A DNA stretch of 64,000 bases from Homarus americanus (lineage: Eukaryota > Arthropoda > Malacostraca > Decapoda > Nephropidae): NCBI RefSeq assembly GCF_018991925.1, contig NW_024756459.1:115001-179000 (forward strand), in the 5' to 3' direction. The notes beneath the pieces were generated by a model, which made no database searches, was not told where the DNA came from, and saw only the letters and a list, made by a program, of their open reading frames with translations. This document shows positions 55,067 to 64,000 of the stretch, piece after piece. Numbering within the stretch: position 1 is the stretch's first letter; every line of letters starts with the position of its first letter. The translations under genes and the position numbers were made by a program.

Positions 55067-57514
55067 AGCATGATATAAGAACCACTGGTGAATTTAAGGA
55101 AAAATATAATACATAGAAGAGGAGATACACATGGTTTCATTATGCATTTGTCATTATGGACTGAGGTACAGTACACCCTGCACCAGAACACATGTTATTA
55201 TGCAACACACTCACTACGAGGTTACCGGTACCTGTGTCCAGACGAGGACCACACAATCATGATCACGTGTGACTATTTATTTATAATTTAAATATGAGTA
55301 CCAATTTATTTAAAATTTTCTAAAACCTGCCACACCGGGTGGTAGGCCTAGTAATTATACTGCTGCTGTGAAATACTGGTTAAAAATGGTGAAAACTGAC
55401 AGTAAAATAATTTGAGTAGCTTATACCATAAGATAATACACTAACCTGTGAATTACTTCTTTGTGCAGAAGCTAAAGCAGTGTACTCTTGGTCAACCTTA
55501 CAAGACAGTGTTGCCAGCTCACTTTCTGCCTTACCAAACTGAAATAAAAAATATAAAATCCTATGTAAATGAAGAACCAAGTAATTGTATGAGTACTGAT
55601 TGTAAATTTTTATCTAGACGACTTAGTTGTTTGTTAAGACATTCACATTCACGATAGAACAGAAACCAAGCACAAAATATTCAAAGTTTGTTTATCCACG
55701 AGTCTAAAAATATTATTAACCTGATCATTCCAAGAGAAAACCATTTTAAATACATAGTTTCTAACTTTGTTGTCAACTGTCAGGTAACCAACACAGACAG
55801 TACCGCTTAAAAGAAAAGCAATTTGCCAATTTACATGTCTAACTAGGATATGAGAGTACTGTAATGTGGGTTATAGCTGCCACATCTAATTTTGGAAGAT
55901 CTCTCATGTTTTACTCATCTGATAACACCAAAACAGTATGCTAACCAAAGAAACTAAGTTGAAGCATTCTAGCAGTCATTAGCAAGCTTTTTATTGCAGT
56001 TTATGAAGTTTGTAATATATTATTCTTTATGTCTCAAATATCACTTCAAACAATCAAACACTTATGAGTATTTATGCATCTATTTATCCATCTATTAACC
56101 TCACATGACCGTCATTAATCCATGTGCAATAGGGACAAATTCTGTAAGTAATCTTTGTTTGACATTGGAGGCTACTCTTAAATACTTGCCTGAAGTTACC
56201 AGCAGGATACAGGTAAGAAGAATGGTAGGAGAACTAAACCCCCACGACACATACACTCACATATACTGTAAATACACAGTACAATAACTTCAGTTGCAAC
56301 CAAATGAAAATGCTTTAAAACTTGTAATGCTGACATAAACAACAAGTACAGAACAGCACATCTTAATAATAATTATACTACACACACACATTTAAGTGGT
56401 GCTCCTGTTGTAAACCTTTACTCTGGTGGACATTTTACAGTACAGTAAAATATTATATTTGTTGCATTTTCACATGTTCAATTTTACTCTTATTTCCCCC
56501 ACAAATTTGCAATGGGGATAACCTTTTTTTTTTGTGGAAATACAAAAAAAAAGAAGTGTTTTTTTCAACTTACGAGTTGAGAAGTTTTTGTCAGCGAGGA
56601 AAGTTATCGACTGAAGTTGATATCGTCCCAGCCCCTCTGAACTCCCGATCATGCTCCGCACCAGCCACTCTGTGACTTCATTGCATGGCAACATGACTAA
56701 GGTTAAGTTAGGTTAGGTAAGGTTATGATTTGTTGCTTTTCAACGGAAAACGGCCGTAGTAATATTAAAAAAATAAATAAAATTACTTTGTGATTCTCAA
56801 CTTGGAAGTTGAAAAAAATCTTTTTGCCATTTCTGCAAAAAATAAAACAAAAAACTATCACCCTTGCATCAAGCATCAAACATTGAGCAAAATGAGACCA
56901 AAACTATCAGCCAAACTAACAGCAGTCAAGATCCAAATAACGACCAAAACAAGTTTTCTTCTACAGAAAATTTAGTCGTACTCTCACGCCAACAAAAAAA
57001 AGAGTTAAATTACACCATGCTGCTTGAAGATATTTGCTTTCATAGGAACCAGATATCAAAGTATGTTTTTTCTGCCTAATATGCCAGGGGGTCCAGGGGA
57101 CAGAGTACCCCACCAAGGAGGTTAGGTAGGTTTCTTTGGTTAGGCTCAGGTTATGTTAGGTTCTGTGCCTTCTTGTTTCCATTTTCGTGTTTAGGATCAT
57201 TCAAATAGTATCTCCAGAAATTTTGGTTCAATTCCATAACATATTTCTACTGCAATTAAATTAGGCTACGAAGAGGCAATATCAAATAATTATTCACCTT
57301 AAACTTCTCACACAAGTCTCCTGATAAAGTATTTCTTTGCTTAGACTACAATGGTATTTAAGTATATGCTCTAAGTAGGTGAAAAGGATAAAAGTAAAGT
57401 AAAAGTAAAGATGCGGTTGTGGCAAATAATGAAACGCCTAATACACCATTTTTTTACCTGTTAAGACACGTTTCTACTTACAAGAATCTCAAGTTTCTCA
57501 ACAGCTGGTTCCAT
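48201..57514 (-). CDS. SKA2: Spindle and kinetochore-associated protein 2 (3 coding exons)
   Basis: Minus-strand coding exons 57514-57482, 55538-55446 and 48416-48201 join in frame to 113 aa (human about 121). Introns are GT-AG: CTT|GTAAGT ... TTATTTCAG|TTT, then TCACAG|GTTAGT ... GTTGCAG|GTT. The N-terminus carries the SKA2 signature M-E-x2-V-E-K-L-E-x2-F-x-K-A-E-S-x-L, and the rest is a helical coiled coil (LIRNVQNLRSELNQVSVEV). An in-frame TAA eleven codons upstream of the ATG fixes the start. SKA2 forms the triple-helix core of the SKA complex with SKA1 and SKA3, holding kinetochores on depolymerising microtubules in mitosis. Intron 2 (about 7.0 kb) holds two Tigger remnants and a long (TA)n. 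A noncoding first exon may lie further upstream, because an acceptor-like TTGCTGCCTCAG|G occurs near 57,583. Confidence 0.87.
49416..51797 (+). mobile_element. Tigger/pogo DNA transposon 1, decayed (2.4 kb)
   Basis: TA-flanked element with inverted ends CAGTGCATCCTCGTATAACG and, reversed, CGGTAAGTCCTCGCTTAACG. It covers a nearly full-length but broken transposase on the plus strand, antisense to SKA2 and inside its intron 2. The length is normal for Tigger elements. The upstream 200 bp are GC-richer than the surroundings. Confidence 0.94.
49731..51478 (+). pseudogene. Tigger-type transposase pseudogene
   Basis: Starts at ATGGCTTCCAAGCG, with an early TAG at 49,777. In order: an N-terminal helix-turn-helix of CENP-B type (VLGLAPTTVSTIRTNADKI), a second DNA-binding segment (SRGWFQYFKRR), the first catalytic Asp in FNVDETGLFWKRMPERTY, a second in IDNAPAHP near 50,625, the family motif MKPIDQDVIGAFKAY near 50,713-50,757, and an acidic C-terminal tail (50,990-51,475). 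Frame shifts and stops occur near 49,777, 50,165, 50,380, 50,623 and 50,762, so it cannot make active protein. Confidence 0.92.
52553..54066 (+). mobile_element. Tigger/pogo DNA transposon 2, internally deleted (1.5 kb)
   Basis: Inverted ends CAGGCATCCCCCAGGTTACG and, reversed, CAGACATCCCCCGGGTTATG. TA precedes the left end; the right TA has mutated to CA. The family differs from transposon 1, with different TIRs and about half-similar protein. Also in SKA2 intron 2, on the plus strand. Confidence 0.92.
52921..53779 (+). pseudogene. Tigger-type transposase pseudogene lacking its catalytic core
   Basis: Residues 1-119 (from ATGAGTGGAAAGAGG) encode a CENP-B-like helix-turn-helix (KLDVLRRFHAGEKLSQIVKT, ATVCTIRDNRDKI) and end at a TGA at 53,277. 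The following sequence (53,390-53,779) matches only the C-terminal tail of the transposon-1 transposase (DVVESHREDLSNEDL; SLNCYRELYKDK). The DDE segment has been deleted, so this copy could only have moved with help in trans. Confidence 0.88.
54970..55063. repeat. (TA)47 microsatellite
   Basis: Uninterrupted AT dinucleotide run in SKA2 intron 2, about 380 bp downstream (in gene direction) of exon 2. Confidence 0.98.
55446..55538 (-). CDS. SKA2: SKA2 coding exon 2 (residues 12-42)
   Basis: 93 bp, phase 0 at both ends. Acceptor TTTTTATTTCAG|TTTGG, donor TCACAG|GTTAGT. Encodes FGKAESELATLSCKVDQEYT and on to SNSQ, completing the conserved N-terminal SKA2 helix. Confidence 0.88.
56574..56694 (-). 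other. Possible first coding exon on the minus strand, unrecognised
   Basis: ATG at 56,694 opens a frame (MLPCNEVTEWLVRSMIGSS, then EGLGRYQLQSITFLADKNF) that runs into a good donor (CAACTC|GTAAGT) after 40 codons. It lies within SKA2 intron 1 on the same strand, but its phase (1) does not fit SKA2 exon 2. The donor also falls inside a palindromic CAACTTACGAGTTG whose counterpart CAACTTGGAAGTTG lies at about 56,798-56,811 in inverted arrangement. A transposable-element origin is therefore possible. Confidence 0.25.
57482..57514 (-). CDS. SKA2: SKA2 coding exon 1 (residues 1-11)
   Basis: Short coding part, ATGGAACCAGCTG to ATTCTT|GTAAGT, encoding MEPAVEKLEIL. Too small to find as an open frame by itself. 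It is supported by the match to the SKA2 N-terminus, the strong donor and the phase match with exon 2. Confidence 0.82.
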
Positions 57515-57599
57515 ATTATTCGACAGGTCCTGATGATGCTCAATTTATAAAAGATTTGTGATAATAAAGGTAATTTATCACCTGAGGCAGCAAGGAGAG

Positions 57600-58670
57600 T
57601 CGTCAGGGCGGAGTTGCTTGTTGACATGCAGTGAGTCAAATGTGTATTGTAAATAATTTGTTAATAAAACCAATTTTGTGTATCTATTTAAATATTTACA
57701 CATATTGTACGTATAAAAAAAATATCAGTAAGTCTAGCAAACATAATTTATCTCCCATTTCAACTTATTCAATAATCTCGTATATGCCTACATTCAGCCA
57801 AATATTAAGCAAAACAGAACATGTCTTTAATAAATTTAAATAATCTATGTTTATCTGACATCACATTATATTAATATTCAAATGTCCAAGTTTCTGAGTA
57901 AAATACGAGAGGAAACACTATATACTGTAAAAAAAAATCTGTGTTTAATATTGTAGAATGTAGAGTACAATAACCTGTACTGCACACGTTGTAATATAAT
58001 GACTATTGACACGGCAGCTTTGTTAGATACTGTACACAGGAACTGATAACGTTTACGGGATAATTCTGAAATGTAGGGCATTTACCTGAGCAGCCCATAA
58101 ATACCATGGTACAGGGCTCGTCACTCAACACAAACTCGGGTTAGAAGAGTCTTGTGGCAGGTAGTCCAGTGTTCACCTGTACTAACAGTAACCTTGGCCT
58201 TTAGGGAGACCTGTTAGTTATAATTAGTAACGCTATCATGTTTAAATATACGGTACAGCATCAAGAAGTAATGGCGGTTTGTTGTTTGCCGCTATATACT
58301 TACTGTCAATAATTGGTTTAGGGAACAAAAAGTTAAGGCTAAAAAGCTGGTTACAGATCCGGCTATTAATTTATTCCTGTTAGAAAGCCGACCGGTTAAA
58401 GCCTATACAAAGGCAGAAAGCTGAATTACTCTCAAAGCGCACGCTAGTGAATGCCAGAAACTTTATAAAAATAGCTGACAGGCGACACTGAATATAAATC
58501 ATAGTCTAATAAACAATATTGTCTATTCTGTGAACAATATACACCAAAGGTTATACGATTGGATCTCGCTGGCTCGTGTCTCCAGTACTTTCATAAATGG
58601 TTACTTAGACAACCCGGCTCTATAAATGTACTGACAGGAGCAACAGGTGTCAGTAGCCGAGTTTTTTCCA
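57600..58670. other. Probable SKA2 upstream region; no further gene recognised
   Basis: AT-rich DNA upstream of SKA2 exon 1. The promoter must lie here or beyond, but no clear core-promoter motif was identified. Confidence 0.4.
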
Positions 58671-58699
58671 ACGATAAATGAACACGGTAACACAATCGC

Positions 58700-59279
58700 C
58701 ACATCACATCATCAGGTTTACATTTTATCAAGGCTCTCGAAACAAGGCTAACAAAGTTCTTGAGTTCATACAAAGGAATGTTAGTTACCAGACTCGCGAG
58801 GTTATCCTAAAACTATATCTTGCACTTGTGAGATCACTTGGATTACGCAGTTCAGTTCTGGTCACCGTACTACAGAATGGATAAAGAATCCCTAGAAAGA
58901 ATTCAGAGGCGAATGACAAGACTAATCCCAGGCATTAAGAGCCTTGAGTACAGAGACAGGTTAAAGCATCTTACTTTGCACTCCCCTGAGAGACGTAGAG
59001 TGAGGGGCGATATGATCGACGTGTATAAATGGAAGTCAGGGCTAAACAAAAGTACTCAAACTATCCAACCAGGAGCGAACTCGTAGCAATGGTTTTAAAT
59101 TAGACAAATTTAGATTTCGGCGCGATATAGGTAAAGATTGGTTTGGAAATAGAATAGTGGATGAGTGGAACATAGGTTGGGTGGACATAGAGCGATAGGG
59201 GTTGGGTGTAAACGGGACTGCCCAGAATGGGCCAATCGGCCTGCTGCAGTTTCCTCCGTTCTTAAGTTCTTATGTCTTA
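58700..59279 (+). mobile_element. CR1/L2-type LINE, 5'-truncated 3' part
   Basis: Two overlapping frames split by a frameshift near 58,850 encode the reverse-transcriptase thumb and C-terminal region. Recognisable pieces are SRNKANKVLEFIQRNVSY, TREVILKLYLALVRS, DYAVQFWSPYYRMD, LERIQRRMTRLIPGI and LHSPERRRVRGDMIDVYKW. The order and motifs are those of CR1/L2-like LINEs of invertebrates. The 3' UTR ends in GGCCTGCTGCAGTTTCCTCC and TTCTTAAGTTCTTATG, an octamer-like tail as in that clade. No palm domain remains, so it is inactive. Confidence 0.87.
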
Positions 59280-59284
59280 CTTGT

Positions 59285-61470
59285 TGTTCCAGTGTTATTT
59301 GGATTCATCTAATCTCATTTAACAGTTGTTTGGACAAGGATATACATTTATTTAGGAGCCTGATTTGATGACGGCCGAGGAAGCAAGCCAACCAAGCATC
59401 ATCTCATCTACCTAACCCACTCCATGCTCAACATGTTTTAAGCCAGGCTGATGAACTTTGCCTGTTACCATTAATAATTTAGAGAGAGTTAACCACACAA
59501 ACTACATCCTCGCCTTCGTTTATGGTATTAATCTTAACCACTTAATATTTGCTTGTTTGCGTCAAGAGATATCACCATTGCACAACACCTATGTTAGGAT
59601 AGGTCAAACTCTGCCTAATGACTGACGATTCATAATAGTTGCCAAGTATTCGTTTACACATTTTTGTTAGCACCAATTAAAAACTGGATTACCAATCACA
59701 ATTCGATGCAAATAACAGTGCAGGGTTAAAGTAAAGAATTACCATGTTCGTATGCACCGGACACTAAAATATCTTCTACACTATTGCTTATTTACATGTG
59801 TAGCCCATAGTGGTTGATATTGGAGCACTGATAAACAAATCATTCGGTTTTATTGTGCATTGTTGATGGTAAATATAAATTCTAATATAAACAAAAAACA
59901 AAAACAAAATCCTATGAAGGAGTGTTTAAGTTATATCATATTCTTGTGAAGACACCATTAATAGGTCTCCATTTTCTACAAAACTTCAAGAATAAAAAAA
60001 AGATGTGTCCCACAACCAAGCTGCTCAGGAAACAGGGCAATGATTTGGAGTTTTGCAAAAACTCCAGCGTCAAATGCTGCTTGCTTTTTGGTGTTTTCAT
60101 AATTCATATTTATCTACCGCCTAAGTCCCTTATTTATGTTATTGCATGTACAGCATGGTATTGTCCTTTTTTTTATTAATTAAAGGAACATCATTGTTCA
60201 CGAATATATAAATATATACATAAGCAGACAATGGTCGTATTTACCTTATTTCTGTCTATAAATAATAATCCGTAAATCATCGGTACGAGTTAGGAAAAAT
60301 ACAATCATGTATATTCTATACAATGGATGCTAAGAATAAAAACGTTTACGGCTATGATAGGAGTTTACGCTAAAGACAAGACCGTCTTCAGGTAACCATA
60401 CGTTTTCTATGATGAGGGAGCTTATCCAGGGTGGCGTAGCAGTCAGGGGCTGAACATTAATTGAATGTAGTACTATTGTAGTTCCTCTTCTTTGGTGTCC
60501 CCCTCCCCGAACCAGTACCAAAACACAACCTTTTTACCAACATACCTTCACTCAACTGTTAATAACCACAACGTAGAGTCCTGGAAGCCCTCCACAAACA
60601 GCGAACGTTAACCAGGGAAATAGCCATCAACTACTGCATCACCACACACGCCTTGCCGTCACCATCACTGAACCTAATATCACTGGCCGAACTCTTGAGG
60701 TGCTGTGATTCCTAATTCATTGGTTGGCTTTACTGATTCACATGAAAATCACTTACGAATATATTTACCGATTGGATTGGCAGTCATCTCTAGTCTCATT
60801 AATTTTCTCTAATTACTTCTAGCCATCATTAGCTAAAATAAAATTGACAATTATTAACGAAAATTAATCATGAGACTAACTGTTAGGACACTTAAATGGT
60901 ACACAAACAAGCAGAAGATTCAAAGTCCATACGTGAAATAGTTAATATATGATTTATATATTTCCTAAAACATTACAGGTACAGGGGATACTCAAACGTA
61001 TTTATAGTATTGTATCTCCAAGTCAATCCTCTCCGTACCTCATTCACCGAGGACTCCCACACACTAACTCAGTCCAGATAGAGACACTACTGTTTGGTGA
61101 GTCAACCTTCTAATTCCACTGACGACACATTCTGAAATGATTTTGTGTAGTAGTGATGATCCTTCACGCCTTGAGGTACCTAGAACCTGTACGAGAATGT
61201 TCTTTTGCTGTTCGATCCTTTTCCCATACAGTGCCCAGATTTTCTTGACACTTTCAATTTTCTTTCTACGATTACATATTTTTCTTTAACTAGTTATTTG
61301 TGAATTTACTTTGTCTTTTATTATAATCTTTATCTTGTATTGTGATCATTTATGCCATTTTTACGTTTATATGTTAGTTTAACAAGATAATCACCTCACC
61401 AGGGCTATCAACTGCTCCTGGTCACAACAGAACATCAGTACTTTTGAAGCTGTCTTGTACAGATTTATAA
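59285..61470. other. No gene recognised
   Basis: AT-rich DNA. Open frames up to 85 codons without recognisable domains. Confidence 0.5.
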
Positions 61471-61478
61471 TTATACAG

Positions 61479-61583
61479 AATCGGATTCAGATTTTCTTCA
61501 GGCAACGAGGAGGTTAGTTTATTGAGCACCCTCTTATATCCTGTGTAAAGTGAAGCTCAGAAGCGCTACAGCACCCAACAAGG
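61479..61583 (-). mobile_element. LINE 3' UTR, second copy (minus strand)
   Basis: The reverse complement reads CTTGTTGGGTGCTGTAGCGC, TTCACTTTACACAGGATATA, GGGTGCTCAATAAACTA, then AATCTGAATC. Position by position this matches the last 110 bp of the LINE at 16,821-17,243. Only the 3' UTR was inserted or survives. Confidence 0.85.
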
Positions 61584-62213
61584 AAGCAGTAGAGCTGATG
61601 TTTTCCTTCCTAGATTTCGATAATGGGAGAGTGACTGTATACAATACCTGAATATATGCAGATGCTGGTGTGGCCTCGACAGATTTACTCTATGATCCTC
61701 CTGTGAAAAAATACAATAAAAACAGGTTTATTTTCCAGGACAACTTTTCAGTATTTCCAACACTTTTAACTACTTTTATACATAATAATTATCAAGCTAT
61801 CCTTTTTTATTTATTAGCACTTCTTGGTTGGAGGTTATTGCACTTCATTTGTTTAAATTCATGTTTTAGATTACATGATGATTAGACACCCCAGCTTGTT
61901 CCATCTTAACGATAACCTAATCCCTGGTAGCGTTAAGGTGGTTAATCAGAATACCCATATTATTTACCGCGTATAACATTTAATGTCTTACACAGTCGAG
62001 GATGTTTTCATTTTCTTATCTAATGGTACAGCATTATGGACTGTTACTGCCAAGACATTGTTCAAACTACTACTCTGGTACAGGTTGGTTAATTCCTTAA
62101 TTGTTCTTCAAAATATAGTAAAATAAATAAAACGTTACAGTTATATAATTTTTGGTTTTGTCAAATGAACATTTTTATTCCACCATGTTTTTTATTTTTA
62201 CTTTTTATGTGAT

Positions 62214-62336
62214 AGCTGGGGAGTGAAGGGCACAGTAGTCGGAGTCCCTGGTTCATGCTTGGTTCACCAGCTATGGAAGGGTATCCAGCTTTACAGATGG
62301 GGAAGTGAAGGAGGTCGAATGTACCACCGACCACAT
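62214..62336 (+). mobile_element. tRNA-type SINE copy 3
   Basis: Contains TCCCTGGTTCATGCTTGGTT (degenerate B-box region), CACCAGCTATGGAAGGGTAT and TTTACAGATGGGGAAGTGAA, matching the body of the copy at 35.7 kb in order. It ends near a poly-T/TG run at 62,336. The A-box part is degraded. Confidence 0.7.
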
Positions 62337-62339
62337 TTT

Positions 62340-64000
62340 TTTTGTGTGTGTGTACCAAAGGCTTAGTAATCAATATGCTTTCAAACACAAAGATAGCACC
62401 AAAGTCACTTGTGTGTGTGTGTGTGTGCTGAGAACTAAATAGACGATACCAAGTGTCACTTATTACTCTCCCTACTACCTTAGAGCCGCGGTACAAGTTT
62501 GGCATCATCCCAGGGTGTCTACCACTACCCACACCCCCTAGAAGGCCTCAGTGTTCACCTGTACTAACACTGGAACCAGAGGAGGGAGGAGGTGTCCCTC
62601 ACAGTATAATCAGTAATCAATCAACCAATTCCTCATGTCCTTAACGCAGTGTGAACTTTTACAAGAACAGAATTCATTTCAGGATATTGTACCGGCACAT
62701 GATATGACAGCTCCCAAGTGACCAACACTGGCATATGTTAGGCACTTCGCCAGTACCTATCGTTGACGTTAGTGTTACTACAGTACTGAGCATAAATAGC
62801 TTTGTTATTAGTACTTATTACACTACTCCAACAATAATAACAAATACTAGATTAAGAACTGTGTACCTGTCAACAGTAAGGAAGTGAGACAGACTACCTG
62901 TAATACTGTACCAAATCCAGAAACAACACACTACTCAAACTACCCGATTCAATTGTCCTTATTTCCAATGGTCTACAATAAATACAGTATTTATGAAGGA
63001 TAAATAAAAGACGTTGAGAAATAAACATTTATTTCAACAAACTGCAGGGTTGACTCTATATGTCGCGCCAAGAATGGTGTTAACTGAGTCCCCGCTTCTG
63101 TTTTTCCTTCAATAGTATCAGGCATCTCTCTAATGAAACTCCAACAACTATTACCACATAAAATATATAAAAAAACGGGGTCATTGCTTCATTGTTTTCT
63201 CCTAGTTTCAAGTTATATAAATACTCGTACCTAGGAAAATTAATGTTACTGCGTCTTCAAATTTTCATCTCAGCTTTAAAAATATCAGAAAACGGGTAAC
63301 TGCTTAATTTTCACCTCATATGAATAGCATCAATAACTTTAATAAATATTCCCAGACTAAGAAACAGGTTGTTGCTTCGTCACTGTTCCCGAGATAAAAC
63401 CAACAGGGATTACGGTTTAATATGTCTCAGCCAGTGTGTAGTATTGTGACACTGACAAGAGGGAGCCACAACTGCTCTCTCACGCCCTCACACACGGTAC
63501 GGGTCTCCTGCTAACACGGGTATAACGCTCACTCATGACATTCGAGTTGGCGGGCACTCGATCCCTCCTCGGTGTCTCAAAGGACAAATTTCCAACAAAA
63601 TAGTTTATGATTATCGCATTTTTGAGCGTGTCGGAATGTAATGTTTTGATCAGATCGGCTTTTTTTTTATCAAGGATTTCCACTCATCAATTTGCAGGCT
63701 TGTATCGTCGACCAACAGCTAGTCTTCTTGCAACCGTGGACTATTATGATTGGCAAATGAAATACAGAACCTGATCAAAAATTCCTTCTTCCGAACACAC
63801 CCAACTGCCTAATGATATATAACACCAGCCATGTACACTTAATAATAACAATAATGATGTATTCACTACTTGACGAGTATTTGAAGTAATTGCCAACTTG
63901 CAATACGGATATGTAGTAATGATATACTGTACTGTACCCGGTAGAGGCGTAACAGGGATTAAGGCAATATGATTAAAAACAATTCAAACAGTAGCAACAG
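62340..64000. other. No gene recognised
   Basis: Sequence to the window end with a (TG)n run at 62,411-62,428. No frame with recognisable content on either strand. Confidence 0.5.

Overview
The window looks like arthropod nuclear DNA, most likely from a decapod crustacean. It has split genes with GT-AG introns up to about 8 kb and a very high load of simple repeats. It contains TTAGG-type (arthropod telomere-like) arrays and a dense, mixed transposon population: pogo/Tigger, piggyBac-like, Penelope, CR1/L2-like and other LINE tails, and a tRNA-type SINE. No operons, ribosome binding sites or prokaryotic features are present. The species cannot be fixed from sequence alone.

Layout. Positions 1-12,100 contain no recognisable gene. 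They are a patchwork of microsatellites, minisatellites, long polypurine/polypyrimidine tracts and telomere-like pentamer arrays (TTAGG, TTGGG, TAACG variants). Positions 12,100-21,000 are AT-rich with little structure, apart from one LINE 3' end with a clear 12-bp target-site duplication, one perfect 21-bp stem hairpin and one possible orphan exon. From 21.0 to 36.2 kb, on the plus strand, lies a complete T-complex 11-like gene (TCP11L1). It has a promoter region with CCAAT and CRE motifs, a probable noncoding first exon and eight coding exons that join in frame to 598 codons. Its introns hold several MITEs and SINEs. Just downstream (36.5-37.2 kb) is a Penelope-like element: a GIY-YIG endonuclease fragment between two inverted arms of about 170 bp.

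From 37 to 46.9 kb are small piggyBac-like and pogo-like MITEs in otherwise empty intergenic DNA. On the minus strand, TBC1D7 (47.0-48.0 kb) is a single uninterrupted open frame. About 200 bp upstream of its start codon is the stop codon of SKA2, a three-exon minus-strand gene (48.2-57.5 kb) whose 7-kb second intron carries two different decayed Tigger elements. From 57.5 kb to the end there is a CR1/L2-type LINE fragment, a second copy of the LINE tail seen at 17 kb, a third SINE copy, and sparse AT-rich DNA.

The three host genes have unrelated known roles: TCP11 family (poorly defined, PKA-linked in relatives), SKA2 (kinetochore-microtubule attachment) and TBC1D7 (third subunit of the TSC complex that restrains mTORC1). 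I see no cluster logic beyond the unusually close SKA2-TBC1D7 tandem. I found no convincing new multi-gene system. The most noteworthy items are the Penelope inverted-arm structure, the two hairpins, the compact SKA2-TBC1D7 arrangement and the telomere-variant arrays.
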